Of a DNA stretch of 64,000 nt, positions 1-11,699 are shown one piece after another. The position numbers were made by a program, and so were the translations under genes. Each line of letters begins with the position of its first letter. Within the stretch, counting starts at the first letter, position 1. Source of the DNA: Artocarpus heterophyllus (lineage: Eukaryota > Streptophyta > Magnoliopsida > Rosales > Moraceae); contig CM046344.1 in the NCBI GenBank assembly GCA_025403435.1, forward strand, positions 17,453,699 through 17,517,698, given 5' to 3'. The notes beneath the pieces are model-generated. The model was not told where the DNA came from and ran no database searches. It saw only the letters and a list, made by a program, of their open reading frames with translations.

Positions 1-172
1 ATTTGACTAGTTTTATAGGAACTGAGTGAGAATTAACGAGTGGAAAAAGGCATAGAGGCGAGAGCATTAGAGTGGACAAAAGCCGAAAGTATTGAGTGTA
101 AACACGAGTGAAATTGAGTGAACCATTTCACGAGTGAAACACGTAAGGGAGTGTGGTAAGGTCCTTTGGAAA

Positions 173-1816
173 ATGTCAAACAACAACAAGAACACTATTG
201 AGGGTACCTCGGGTGCAGCAGACCCAAAACTTCTTATGGAAGCGATGATGGGGGAGATGAGGCGATTGTTGAGGGGAGAGTTAGGACAGCTTCATGAGAG
301 GATAGACCGGATAGAAAACGCACGTGTGGAGCAGCCACAACATGTTCCTCATGCGCGTAGGCGAGAAAGGGTTCCGGTTAGAGGAGAGGTTGATGACTAC
401 TATAGGATTGATGGGGAAGAGTTTGACGAAGGAGAAGATTCAGCGGGTAGTCACCGAAGATTTGGACGGGATATAGGAGTTAGGAACCCGGAAGATGATA
501 GTTTGAGAGGCATAAAAATGAAGATACCATCATTTCAAGGCAAATCCAATCCAGAAGTGTACCTAGAATGGAAGAAGAAAATGGAGTTCATCTTTGACTG
601 CCACTACTATTCTGAGGCGAAGAAGGTAAAACTGGCTGTAATTGAATTTTCTGATTATGCTATTACTTGGTGGGATCAGCTTGTTATAAACAGGAGACGA
701 AATAGAGAGCGGCCTATTGAGTCATGGGAAGAGATGAAGACCGTAATGAGGAAGCGATTTGTACCAACTCACTACTACCGGGAGTTGTACAACAAACTAC
801 AAAATCTTAAGCAGGGCAACCGGAGTGTAGAGGAGTACTATAAGGAGATGGAGGTTATGATGATTTGGGCCAATATAGAGGAGGATAAGGAGGCTACAAT
901 GGCAAGGTTTTTGGCGGGTTTGAACCGAGATATTCACAATGCCGTTGAGTTACAACATTATGTGGAGTTGGAGGACATGGTGCACATGGCTATTAAAATT
1001 GAGAATCAACTTATGAGGAGGGGCAGTAACACACGTCCTAGCCAAAACTCGAGTACATACTCTTGGAAAATGAACCAATGGAAGAAGGATGAGAAGCAAC
1101 CCAACACCAAGCCAAAGACCGAGCAAAAACAAGAGGTGGCCAGCCATGGGAATCAAGGTAAATCCGATTCTTCCACTACTCGGAATCGTGATATTAAATG
1201 TTTTAAATGTCAAGGCAGGGGTCACATAGCAAGCCAATGTCCAAACAAACGAGTTATGGTGATGCGGGACAATGGAGAGATTGAAACCGAGGAGGATTTG
1301 GACAATGATTCTATGCCTTCATTAGAGGATGCCGACGATGAGGAGTGCGCTGTCCAAGGAGAATTGTTAGTTACAAGGAGAGCTTTAAGTGTGCAAGCCA
1401 AAGAAGAAGATGAAGAGGTGCAACGGGAAAACATCTTCCACACTAGGTGCCATGTCCAAAACAAGGTATGTAGTGTGATTATTGATGGTGGGAGTTGTAC
1501 TAATGTTGCTAGCACAACCATGGTAGAGAAGTTAGGGCTGCCAACAATTAAGCATCCTCGACCATATAAATTGCAATGGTTAAATGATACTGGTGAGGTA
1601 AAGGTGCATAAGCAAGTGTTAGTTTCTTTTCGCATTGGAAGATATGAAGATGAAGTTTTGTGCGATGTGGTTCCGATGCAAGCTGGGCACTTTTTATTAA
1701 GCAGACCATGGCAATTTGATCGGCGAGTTAAGCATGATGGTTTCACCAACAAGTATCATTTGTTCACAAACAAAAACGATCACTCTTGTTCCATTAACAC
1801 CAAAACAGGTCTATGA
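173..1816 (+). pseudogene. Gypsy gag and aspartic protease
   Basis: Encodes the capsid/nucleocapsid protein and start of the polyprotein protease. The frame is open from 134, but the Met at 173 begins a sequence more typical of Gag. Numbered from 134, residues 125-290 contain the retrotransposon Gag core (PSFQGK, EVYLEWKKKME, RFVPTHYY), residues 356-369 are a CCHC knuckle (CFKCQGRGHIASQC), and the protease active-site loop DGGS starts at residue 451 (base 1484). A basic, Gln/Lys-rich linker precedes the knuckle. After the protease (near base 1770) the family sequence continues in the next frame, so this frame runs into a stop at 1814. I read this as a one-base indel rather than programmed frameshifting because pol carries other damage. 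Confidence 0.88.
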
Positions 1817-2732
1817 AGACCAAGTGAGCTTACAGAGAGAAAGTGATAAAAAAATGAAGAGCGGAGAAAAATCAAGAGTGGGAGTGCAGAGAGAGAGTTC
1901 GGCCAGTGAGAGAAAAAAGGAAGAGATGGCTGAGAAAAAGCAGAGAAAAAGAGAGAACATTGAGAGAGCCAATACAAAAGAAGATTTGGCCAATGAGGTA
2001 AAAATAGAGAGAAAAACAAACTTTTATGCAAGAAAGAGTGATGTGAGAAGAGCTTTGTTTTCTAATCAGCCGATGATTTTACTCTTGTACAAGGAGGCGT
2101 TATTAAACACTAACGATCTTGATTCCACCTTGCATAGTTCTGTTGTTTCTCTTTTGCAGGAATATGAGGATATCTTTCCCGAGGAAACACCGCAAGGTTT
2201 ACCTCCAATCCGCGGGATTGAACATCAAATCGACTTCATACCTGGAGCTACAATCCCAAACCGACCAGCCTATAGGAGTAATCCCGAGGAGACAAAGGAA
2301 CTCCAACGGCAGGTAAGTGAGTTGATGGAGAAGGGACACGTGAGAGAAAGCATGAGCCTGTGCGCCATACCAGTTTTACTTGTGCCTAAGAAAGATGGGA
2401 CTTGGAGGATGTATGTTGATTATCGAGCCATCAACAACATCACGGTAAAGTATCGACATCCCATTCCTCGCTTGGATGACATGTTAGATGAATTGCATGG
2501 TGCTTGTGTGTTTTCTAAAATTGATCTAAAGAGTGGATATCATCAAATTCGCATGAAAGAGGGAGATGAGTGGAAGACGGCTTTCAAAACAAAACAAGGC
2601 TTGTATGAGTGGTTGGTAATGCCTTTCGGTTTAACCAATGCACCTAACACATTTATGCGTTTAATGAACCATGTTTTGCGAGCTTTTATTGGAAAATTTG
2701 TCGTTGTTTATCTTGATGATATCCTTATCTAG
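1716..2732 (+). pseudogene. Gypsy reverse transcriptase, N-terminal part
   Basis: RNA-dependent DNA polymerase segment that would copy the element RNA in virus-like particles. Family similarity starts near base 1773 (TLVPLTPKQVYEDQ); a highly charged Lys/Glu linker follows, then the RT domain with LPPIRGIEHQIDF, VPKKDGTWRMYVDYRAINN, FSKIDLKSGYHQI, MPFGLTNAP and the catalytic YLDD at 2709-2720. The usual first palm Asp is present in KIDLKSGY. The frame ends at TAG 2730-2732 directly after YLDDILI, where relatives usually carry Tyr, so a single substitution probably created the stop. The same frame continues at once in the RNase H-integrase segment. Confidence 0.9.
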
Positions 2733-2741
2733 AGTAGCAAT

Positions 2742-4952
2742 TTGGATGATCATATTGAACATTTGAAACTTGTTTTAGATGTTTTACAGAAGGAAAATTT
2801 GTATGCTAACCTCAAGAAGTGTACCTTTTGCACAAATAAGCTTGTGTTTCTTGGTTTTGTTGTTAGTGCTCAAGGTATACAGGTTGATGAAGAAAAGGTA
2901 CGAGCCATCCAGGAGTGGCCGAGTCCAACTAGTGTGGGAAACGTACGAAGTTTTCATGGACTTGCTAGTTTCTGCCGGCGGTTTGTGAAAGATTTCAATA
3001 CTATAGCGGCATCACTGACTGAAGTGATCAAGAAGAACGTTGGGTTTAGATGGGGAGAAGAGCAAGAAAAGGCATTTCAGCTACTCAAGGAGAAGTTGAC
3101 AAATGCTCCATTGTTATCTTTACCTAATTTTTCCAAAACTTTTGAGATTGAATGTGATGCTTCAGGTGTTGGAATTGGTGTTGTTTTAATGCAGGAAGGG
3201 AGACCAGTAGCATATTTCAGTGAGAAGCTGAATGGGGCAACTCTTAATTACCCAACTTATGATAAAGAGATGTATGCATTGGTTCGGGCATTAGAAACGT
3301 GGCAGCACTACCTATGGCCTAAGGAGTTCGTGATTCACACTGATCATGAGTCCCTGAAACACTTGAAGGGCCAGCACAAGCTGAACAAGAGGCATGCTCG
3401 TTGGGTAGAATTCATAGAGACGTTTCCGTATGTCATTCGCTACAAGCAAGGTAAGGAAAACGTCGTTGCCGATGCACTTTCTCGCAGGTATGTCTTAATC
3501 TCAACTCTTAATGCTAAACTACTGGGTTTTGAACACATTAAAGAGTTATATGCTGATGACCATGACTTTAGTACTGAGTATCAAGCTTGTGAGAGATTTG
3601 CTGGTGGTAAGTACTTTAGGCATGAGGGATACTTGTTTCAGGAGAATAAATTATGTGTGCCTAATTGTTCATTAAGAGATTTGCTAGTGAGAGAATCCCA
3701 TGGGGGGACGGGACATTTTGGTGTATTGAAGACTTTGGCTATGTTGCAGGAACACTTCTATTGGCCACATATGAAACGAGATGTTGAGAGGCTTTGTGGT
3801 AGATGTGTAACTTGTAGGCAGGCTAAATCAAGAGTGCAGCCCCATGGTTTATACACCCCTTTACCAATACCTAGTGAACCCTGGATTGATATTTCGATGG
3901 ATTTTGTATTAGGTTTGCCTAGGTCTAAACGGGGAAGAGACTCGATATTTGTGGTCGTAGATAGGTTTTCCAAGATGGCCCATTTTATTCCATGCCACAA
4001 GACAGATGATGCTTCCAATGTTGCTGATTTGTTCTTTAGGGAAATTGTGAGACTTCATGGTATGCCTAGGACAATTGTTTCTGATAGAGACACCAAGTTC
4101 TTAAGCTACTTTTTGAAGACTTTGTGGGCTAAGTTAGGGACTAAGCTATTGTTTTCAACTACTTGTCACCCACAAACCGATGGTCAAACAGAAGTTGTGA
4201 ATAGAACCTTGTCTACTTTGTTGCGGGCTGACATTAAAAAGAACATCAAAACATGGGAGGAGTGTTTACCACATGTTGAGTTTGCTTATAATCGATCTGT
4301 TCATTCTGCTACTCAATTTTCACCGTTTGAAATTGTTTATGGTTTTAATCCTTTAACTCCTTTGGATTTAATGCCATTACCTTTGTCTGAGCATGTGAAT
4401 TTAGATGGAAAAAGAAAAGCTAATCTTGTTAAGCAGATACACGAGAAGGCAAGACTCAACATCGAGCGAAGGACTAAACAATATGCTGAACAAGCCAACA
4501 AAGGGCGTCGCAAGCTCGTCTTCGAGCCTGGCGATTGGGTGTGGTTGCACTTACGCAGGGAATGGTTTTCGAAACAAAGGAAATCCAAGTTGTTGCCTAG
4601 AGGGGACGGTCCTTTTCAAATCCTTGAAAGGATCAATGATAATGCATACAAGCTAGACTTGCCAGGTGAGTATGGTGTAAGTGCCTCCTTTAATGTTTCT
4701 GATCTAAGTCCTTTTGATGTAGGCGACGATTTGAGGACAAATCCCTCTCAAGAGGAGGGGAATGATGAGGACATCGTTAGCACAAGCAAGAGCACGTGGG
4801 AGACATATTCAGATCCAATTCAAGTTCCCATTGGTCCGGTTACGAGAGCTCGTGCGAAGAAGTTCAAAGAAACGCTTATTGGGCTGATTCAAGCAACTTG
4901 GGCTCAAGCCATTGCATGGAGGCCCATTGAGGGAATTGCATGCGACAACTAG
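2742..4952 (+). pseudogene. Gypsy RT thumb, RNase H and integrase
   Basis: Second part of pol, in frame with the RT after the TAG. Numbered from 2742: RT connection 1-130; RNase H acidic residues D139, E176, D201 and D244; integrase HHCC zinc site H320, H325, C355, C358; catalytic D387, D448 and E484, with 35 residues between the last two; a GPY/F-like module near [21 protein letters not shown]; and a C-terminal [15 protein letters not shown] tail. All catalytic residues of RNase H and integrase are visible. The last 63 codons lie inside the 3' LTR. The listed start is only the first Met after the stop, not a real initiation site. Confidence 0.9.
4750..4762 (+). other. Polypurine tract of the gypsy element
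   Basis: All-purine stretch AAGAGGAGGGGAA immediately before a TG that fits an LTR start. It would prime plus-strand DNA synthesis. It lies inside the integrase reading frame. Confidence 0.65.
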
Positions 4953-5561
4953 ACCAACAAATGCGTGATTCAAGCTCTAGAAGAGATCGAGTAATTTCCA
5001 TTTCAGTTACTTTCCCGTTTTGAGGCGACACATGGCGAGAAGAATCAGCTTATGACCTTTTAATGTCTAGTTTCTTTTTTTCGTTTGTTTATTTCTATTA
5101 TTGTAAAGCTTTTAAGCCATTAAGGAAACTTACCTTATTTGCTTTAGATTAGGTGATTTGGTAATTGATTTGCCCGAAATTCCATGGGGAATTAGGAGCT
5201 GAAAATTCACATAGGAACCCCTATATATTGTAACGAATTTCAATCAATTGAAGACAAGTATTAACACACAATTTGAGGTTTAATTCTCTTTGGTTCCTAG
5301 ACGAACTTTTCGAACTTATCGAAAATTTCTGTGGCGTTCATAGACTTATCAATCAGTCCATCCATAGCTGATTGTGGCGTCCTCACATACCAAGACTTAT
5401 CAATCAGTCCATCCATAGCTGATTGTGGCGTCCTCACATACCAAGGTTCGTGCTTCTTGTTAGGCATCGGGTCGCGGTTCCATCCAAAACCGGTTAGGAA
5501 TTTTGATCTTGGAAACCAATCTTGGTTAGGGTCGCGTCAGTTCTTGGCGGGGTTCGTATCA
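4763..5561 (+). repeat. 3' LTR of the gypsy element
   Basis: Inferred LTR of about 799 bp, starting TGATGAGG just after the polypurine tract and ending GTTCGTATCA. It holds a TATA-like CCTATATATTG near 5219. The ends rest on TG...CA and the polypurine tract, because the 5' LTR and target duplication are not available for comparison. Confidence 0.6.
5342..5443 (+). repeat. 51-bp perfect tandem duplication in the LTR
   Basis: Two identical 51-bp units (5342-5392 and 5393-5443) beginning AGACTTATCAATCAG. Because 51 is a multiple of three, a chance reading frame across it repeats DLSISPSIADCGVLTYQ. No family member was available to tell whether this is private to this copy. Confidence 0.95.
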
Positions 5562-5846
5562 AAAGATAACTGACAGTTTGGTTTAGTTTAATTTGATTTG
5601 AATTACGCGCTTTGGACATTTTGGCAGATTTTTTAAACACCTCTAATTGGCACAATTTAAAGTAGGATCACTTTACGGTATAGTTTGATTCTTTTTTTAA
5701 ATTTTAGGAAAATATGTTTCCAAATTTCTAAAATATTTGTAATTGAAGGAAACTATTAACTTCTGATATGTTTTTTGGAGAGAATTAGACCATCATTACT
5801 TGGGAATAAAAATAAATAGACCCATATACCGATGTTTAGTAAATAG
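5562..5846. other. Unassigned spacer between the gypsy and copia elements
   Basis: AT-rich DNA with no coding potential or terminal repeat recognised. It would hold the right-hand gypsy target duplication and the left-hand duplication (AATAG, if conserved) of the next element. Confidence 0.5.
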
Positions 5847-7791
5847 TGTTAGACATGGTGCCCTTAAGGAGTAAAAATGTTGTAATATGTTTTTAGAGAC
5901 ATTTTATCAGTAAAGAGTTTATTCATTCTTCATATACCAAATGTTGTCCTCTTTACGTTCATATCTGTTAAATGCATAATAAGCAAACAAAAATCTAAGA
6001 CTATTGGTCTAAACCTTTAAAAATCATGCACATGATGGACAAATTATGCGGAAGACATTAACCTTAAAGGTGATGGTCTTAATCATAAGATCCGCAATCG
6101 AGAGAATAAAATTGGGTGCTTTATTTACCTGAGATCGTAATGTTGTCTACATCCTTAACAAGAGTTGGCTTGTCTTGGCCATCGGAGTAGGACTCCGCGA
6201 GTAGAAACATTGGTACATTGTCATAGGTGACGATGTATTGGATTAGGATATAAAGTTGAATTGATTTTGATTCATAATTATGTCTGTGCAAATCAATTAA
6301 CTTTAGACAATCATATGTGTTATGACTTAATCTTGAAATTACTAATGAGCCCGTTATCTTGACCTATGTCTTTTAATATACTAAAAGGTGACATCTTGAC
6401 TTTATGATGGTGCGTATACTAGTACATCAGAGACATAACTCTTAATAACGTAGACCTGTTATTCATAGATATAAAATCCATAGCTCTTTTTGTAGAGTTA
6501 ATGATATTCTCTTATATGTGTTATCCTGTAATTGGAATACTAGAGCGCTCAACCATTTTGATGCATAGATGTAACTAAATGGTATACTGTCTTTGGATGG
6601 TAAGTTTTCCAATGGTGAGGTAGCGAAATGTAAGATAAAAATAATTAAAAGGTAAGACGAAATTTTTCATTAAGTCGATTATGAATATCCTATAGGGATA
6701 CAACACATTATGATATGTCATGGACACTTAGCTTATTTGGACCTTGGTAATTTTATATAGTTTGAGAGTGCAACTCGAAGCTTTTAGTGAAATAGCATTA
6801 GAGTTGATAATTATAAAATATATATCTAGGATATAGTACTTTATAATTATCAGAGTTTGAACTATATAGATCTATCAAGTCTCTTTTGCTAGCTCACAAT
6901 AAATCCTGTACGATACGACATGCTTTTCCAACAAATTAGTGACTTATGTAAAGTTATTAGATTGATTAAAATTCGATAGGATCAGATAATTCATGCTTGT
7001 TTATCAGTTGAATTGATTTTGTAAATTAATTCAAAATAAACATGTTGAATTATTGAGATAATATTTATTTTCCATGAGATTTTCTATATATGACTGTTTT
7101 GATCAGATAACTTCTCTATTGGGTTATTTAAATTAAAACTGAGGTTCTATCTAATGAATCTCAGGTGGAAAATAAAAGATTCTCAGATATTATATTATCG
7201 CAAGTATGGCATGCCAATATGCTAGTTTGGCCTGCCGATATAGTAAGTTCAATAGCCCGATGGATAAGTTCTGACTGCCGATGTAATGATTATCTGATTA
7301 CTTGTTTCAGACACAATTTTCATCAAAACTTAATGTAGATTCAAATTTTTGAGGCCTTATCTGATAATGATTAACCCCAAGTCTGACCTCTATAAATAGG
7401 GGGTGAGTTTTCTCAGTTATTCAGATCAGTTAAAAAGTTTAGTATGAGTACTCTATTATGAGAAACTCTGAAACTCCCTGAGGGCTGTTGTTCACAATCA
7501 AGAACCTTAGCTCTAGGTCTTTTCAATTGGTTGGAAGGATAGTCACTAGAGGAAAAGCTATACGGCATGTGCCTACTCACACTATGATCGTGGATAGAAA
7601 ATAGTAAATAAGGCTAGTTGATTGAGACTCTTCTAGAATGTTCTTCTCTCACTAATTGCAGTGCTTTTTGGCATACAAAAGGTTAATAAGATTTGTGATT
7701 AATTTATATATATAGCATGTCAAATTTGTGTTTTGAAAAAATACTCTGATTTAAAAGATTTAAAATTCCGCCACATAATCGTTGTCCAACA
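5847..7791 (+). repeat. 5' LTR of a Ty1/copia element (family L1)
   Basis: LTR of 1945 bp with TGTTAGACAT at the left end and TCCAACA at the right end, followed by a primer-binding-like sequence. The same family recurs at 24427-26368 (minus), 26915-28944 (plus) and 48955-49297 (plus fragment), recognised by shared text such as GTAAAAATG, GATCCGCAATCGAGAGAATAAA and TAATTATAAAATATATATCT. Alignment of four copies fixes the ends well. Confidence 0.88.
7391..7398 (+). promoter_or_regulatory. TATA box of the L1 LTR
   Basis: TATAAATA followed by AGGGGGTGAG. The same box appears at 28541 (TATAAAAG) and, reversed, near 24823 in the other L1 LTRs, so it is the likely LTR core promoter. Confidence 0.6.
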
Positions 7792-7793
7792 AC

Positions 7794-7806
7794 TAGTATC
7801 AGAGCC
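7794..7806 (+). other. Primer binding site, initiator Met tRNA type
   Basis: TAGTATCAGAGCC lies two bases after the LTR end and differs slightly from the usual TGGTATCAGAGCC complement of initiator tRNA-Met. It would prime minus-strand synthesis. Confidence 0.65.
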
Positions 7807-9400
7807 ATGGTTTTTATGTAAATTTATGAGTTTGTAATCATACTATATATATAGATTATGTGATCTTGCTCTCTTCTATGTTTGAATTTAATTTTTAGAG
7901 AGTTCGTGCTATAGGGTTTTTATATATTTAAATGTTGTCATGGGATTATATTGTAAATGTTTATTAATTAATTATGGTTGATTATATTATTATTTAATTA
8001 TCAATTAATTAATTAATTAATGCCGGTTATAGTTCTTTAGATGTTAGAATGTATATCTAGGTTTTTCATGTAATTAAATGGCGGTCTATCATCATCGTCT
8101 AGGAATTATTATTTAATTTTAAATTTATACAAATTTTGTAATTAAATAATCATTCGGAGTGAAGACAGATCTAGAAGATGGATGAGTGCAATTTCATGAT
8201 TTTTCCTAAGTCTTTAAAATTTTAATGTTTTTGAAGTGTTGAAAATAAGATTAAAAAATTACTTAGAAACTGATTTTTGGAAAAACATGAGTTCAGATTA
8301 GTTGGCAAGCCGAACCCTCAAGTTCAAAAAGCCGATGGTTGTAGACCAGTAGGCCAAACTTCCAATTCAGCGGGCCGTCAGCGAGGCAGGATTCTATTAG
8401 CTCTGGCGGCAGGCCGAACTCTCAACTTTGGCAGGCCGATGTGTCATGACTGACAAGCCGATGACACAGATTTGTAGGCCAGATGAAAGCTGTAGGTTTT
8501 CAAAAAATGGTGTGTTTTTTGGTGCGATTTTAATTTTATTTTTGAGATAATTCTGAGAAACATGAAATTTTATGATGACAGAAAAATAAAGCATTTAATC
8601 TATGAGGGATTGAAGACTTGAAGATGGATGTTATATGAAGAAGGATACAACTTGAAGATATAAGGATGAAGAATCGATAATATGTTTTGATTGATCTTTT
8701 GTAATCTTTATTTTCTTTTTTCTAGGATAGAACCATAATATTATGATTGTTTATTATTATTTTGCTTGTGGTTTTGCTTATCTGCATTATAATATGATTT
8801 GCCATGTTTGTTAATAGCATGTCATATAGAATAGGGAGTGCCGCTCATTAAAAATTGTCCATGCATGTTAACATAAAAACCTTGGTTTTCAAGATATTAA
8901 GTGAGACAAGGTTTTCGAAGAGAGGACCTACGGCCTCCATCATTAGTCCATAGGTAGCACATAGTGATTCTGACCCATAGGAAAGAATTTCATCATATAC
9001 CGAGTTGGATCTCTGAAAGGATAATTTCTTTTAGCATGATTTATCATTATACGCCTCTAGACGATAATTATAAATTATGAATAAAATAGTTAAACAATGC
9101 TTATACACTCAAGTTAATAAAATTAATGGCCAAAGAAAATGATTATTAATATATACTAGATCAGATGGGTCCTTAATGGCATGTATTAATTGGAGGAGAT
9201 CTGTGTTCCTAATTGAATTTGACAAGTCTCCCCTAGACGACTTGTTGAATTCTGAGTTAGGAATTATCATTGTAAGAATGTGATTTTTTCAAAGTTTTGA
9301 CACATAAACACAATTGTATGCTTACTTAATTGTGTTATCTTACTAAATTGTTATGGAATGTTTGCTTATATTTGATATATGAATCTTTATTGTAGATTAA

Positions 9401-9918
9401 GGGTCCATTTGGTTTGTGTATCTTTTAGACTCAATTGACTCAAATTTAGATTCGAGTATCAAGAATCCTTTGGATACATGTTTGTTTCCCCCAAAATCCG
9501 AATTAAATGAGTATGAATCTAAGTTTTTAGAGTTCTGATCTCTCCCTAAACTTTTGATACTCAGATATCTTTGTTACAGTAAAAGCTAAAATTCTCTCTC
9601 TTTATTTGAGGAAAAAAATCATAACTTCTTCATTTGATATCCAAATGAGATAATTCTTTTTTCATTGTGTCCCTAGTGAAGAGAGGAATAAATTAAAATC
9701 CATATTGCATATTTTTTAGGATTATTAGCATTAAGATTTTTTTAGATTTGTTAATAAATCAAAAAACTTTTTTCACTACCTCTCCAAACACAAATTCCAA
9801 TGTTATTCTATACTCACATTAAAACTTAAATGCACATCCAAATGTTAATTTAAATGACAATTCAAATCACTAACTCAAATTCTAATCACTAATTTGAATT
9901 TATTTACCAAATGGATCC
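9401..9918. mobile_element. Tourist-like (PIF/Harbinger) MITE
   Basis: 518-bp non-coding element with terminal inverted repeats GGGTCCATTTGGT and ACCAAATGGATCC, flanked on both sides by TAA (9398-9400 and 9919-9921). A 3-bp TWA duplication and GGG...TTTGG termini are typical of PIF/Harbinger MITEs. It sits immediately upstream of the copia gag start codon. Confidence 0.8.
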
Positions 9919-9922
9919 TAAA

Positions 9923-10540
9923 ATGTCTAAAAATGCTTTATCTTCGATACTTAATAAAAACCAATTAACTGGCGAGAATTACAATGATTGGAAGAGTAAC
10001 CTCAATATCGTCTTATCCTTTAAAAAATTAAAATTTGTGCTGACAACACCGTATCCTCTCGAACTTACCAGGGAATCCATTAGTGAGCAAATCCAAGCGT
10101 ATGATCACTGGAAAGATGCTATTGATCAGGCCAGCTGTTATATTATGGCTAGCATGAACAACGTGCTACAGGCTTAACATGAAGATTATGAGACTACGAA
10201 GCAGATCATGGATAATCTAGAAGATATGTTTGGAGGTCAAGCTATAACAAAATGGCAAGGGGCTCTTCGAAAACCTTTGAAGTGCAAACAAAAACAGGGG
10301 ACTCTTGTGAGGGAGCATATGATGTTAGTCATGGGTTTCATTGTTGAGGCTCAAGCCCATGGAACTAATATCAATGCCAAGTCACAAATGACTATGGTTT
10401 TTTAGACTCTGTCAAAGGAGTTCATCCTATTTAGAGCTTCATATAATTTGAGTAATAGACAGGATGTGACCTTAATAGAGTTGATGGAGCAGTTACAAAA
10501 ATTTGAAAATCTAATCAGGAAACTCTTGCTGGTAGCGAGA
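9923..10540 (+). pseudogene. Copia gag remnant
   Basis: Capsid protein fragment. The start MSKNALSSILNKNQLTGENY followed by DWKSNLNIVL matches the gag of the complete copia at 54947 (MSNP...NEKLTEDNFVKWKSNMNIVL). The frame is stopped by TAA at 10175 and TAG at 10403, but similarity continues (LEDMFGGQA, VREHMMLVMGFI, LIELMEQLQKFEN) to about 10540. No zinc knuckle remains. An in-frame ATG at 9911 also exists but comes from the MITE terminus. Confidence 0.8.
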
Positions 10541-10560
10541 CCAACTTGACAACTGCATCT

Positions 10561-11185
10561 GATTCCAATGCATCAATGTTTGATTGATGTGGTCAATGTT
10601 TGATTAGATTTTTCCGCACATGTCCAAAATGGTGACTCCATTGCGGTACGCAAAGTGGGGTCAACTCCAATAGTCTCCATCACCTTTGCAATCATTTTAC
10701 GTAAAAGTGACCAACAACTATTGTAAGGAATAGCCAAATGACCATCTAACCACGTGTCACTTTACTTGGAAAAGTAGCTCCCAAAACGAGGGGAAATTTA
10801 TGTGTGGCAGGTTCATGTTTACTCAATTCTCATCGTTATGGGACACAAATTTAGACCGTCGGATCAAATTTAATAGTTGATCGTGGGAAACAACGTAATG
10901 CCAGTGTCATGCTTTTGTTATTTGTGGTGAGAGCTAACTCAACATAGATGCATCAAATGAAGCGCTCATGTCGCAAAAATGATAGAGAAGCGCCGGCAAA
11001 GTGTCAAATGTTCCACCAACTAAAGATATTATCTTCTTCTTATCTCAAGGGGAATGGAGCTGCTTAAAAACAGCACTCTTTGCTTTAACATTATCGAGTT
11101 AAAATCTCACCATTTACAAATAATAAGTTAAATTCATAAAAAGTACATTATATACTAAGCTAATAAGATGTTTCACATAATAGTG
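10561..11185. other. Low-copy spacer downstream of PDC
   Basis: Noticeably less AT-rich than the surrounding transposons. No reading frame or repeat was recognised. It contains a CACGTGTC (G-box-like) word near 10754, which alone is no evidence of a promoter. Confidence 0.4.
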
Positions 11186-11323
11186 AGAACCGTTGGTTAG
11201 AACTGTTTTTACTATAGCATATAAAAACTATATATTGTAGTGATTTTTTTTATTGTTATTGTAGCATATGAGAGCTTTACACTGTTTATAACTAAAGAAA
11301 TGGTGTAGACTACCACTGTCAAA
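11186..11323. mobile_element. Decayed MITE, TTTGGC family, copy 1
   Basis: Shares the family core (ACTGTTTTTACTATAGCATAT, then TTGTAGCATATGAGAGCTTTACACTGT) with copies at 13930, 15573, 18717 and 62489. The terminal repeats are no longer clear here, so the ends are approximate. Confidence 0.5.
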
Positions 11324-11699
11324 TACGACTTAAGACCTATTGTTTTACAATTAGGAACGTTTTTTTTTGTTTCTATAGATGAAAAGGACTTTTATGTTGA
11401 AAAAGATCCAAGACATGCATGCCCCAAATAATGTGCGAATGTCTAGTTTCCTTTCTCACTGCCCCCTAAACGTGTCCCCACTTTTTTCTTGGCCCTTCGT
11501 CCCACTGGTGTCATAATTATGAAGGGGAAATTGCTCTAATTGTGTTCAGTGCTACAAGTATATAAGCCCATTTTGCTACACTCGTTTGGATAAAAGACTT
11601 GCCTGTGCTAACATTATTGGTGCTTCTTAGCACCTCTCTTCTAACATGTTTCTTTGTTAAAAGTAAAAAAATGAAGTCAAATGATATCGAAGAAAATCA

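Larger units (their letters stand above)
1..5561 (+). mobile_element. Ty3/gypsy LTR retrotransposon, 5' LTR outside the window
   Basis: Gag with a zinc knuckle, protease, reverse transcriptase, RNase H and integrase follow in the Ty3/gypsy order, ending in a 3' LTR. The 5' LTR and primer binding site must lie left of base 1. The integrase frame runs 190 bases past the polypurine tract into the 3' LTR, an arrangement known from CRM-type chromoviruses; no ordinary chromodomain is recognisable at the C terminus, so a CRM-like lineage is an inference. The copy cannot be autonomous as it stands because pol is shifted near 1770 and stopped at 2730. Class confidence is high, lineage confidence modest. 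Confidence 0.93.
7792..10560 (+). mobile_element. Internal region of the L1 copia element, truncated
   Basis: Runs from the primer site through an untranslated leader of about 2.1 kb to a decayed gag, then stops near 10560 where unrelated sequence begins; protease, integrase, RT and the 3' LTR are absent. The leader carries a cluster of GGCCGA-like words (8296-8480) and the motif GGACCTACGGCCTCCAT near 8925, which resembles the leader of the complete copia element at 54420-54450. A Tourist-like MITE fills 9401-9918. Confidence 0.75.

Noticed and set aside
1716..1816. Programmed +1 frameshift between gypsy gag and pol
   Set aside because: Possible, but no slippery site was recognised, and pol has an additional stop, so a simple indel is favoured.
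10740..10770. CACGTGTC box as promoter evidence for another gene
   Set aside because: One G-box-like word without a TATA box or downstream reading frame is not enough.
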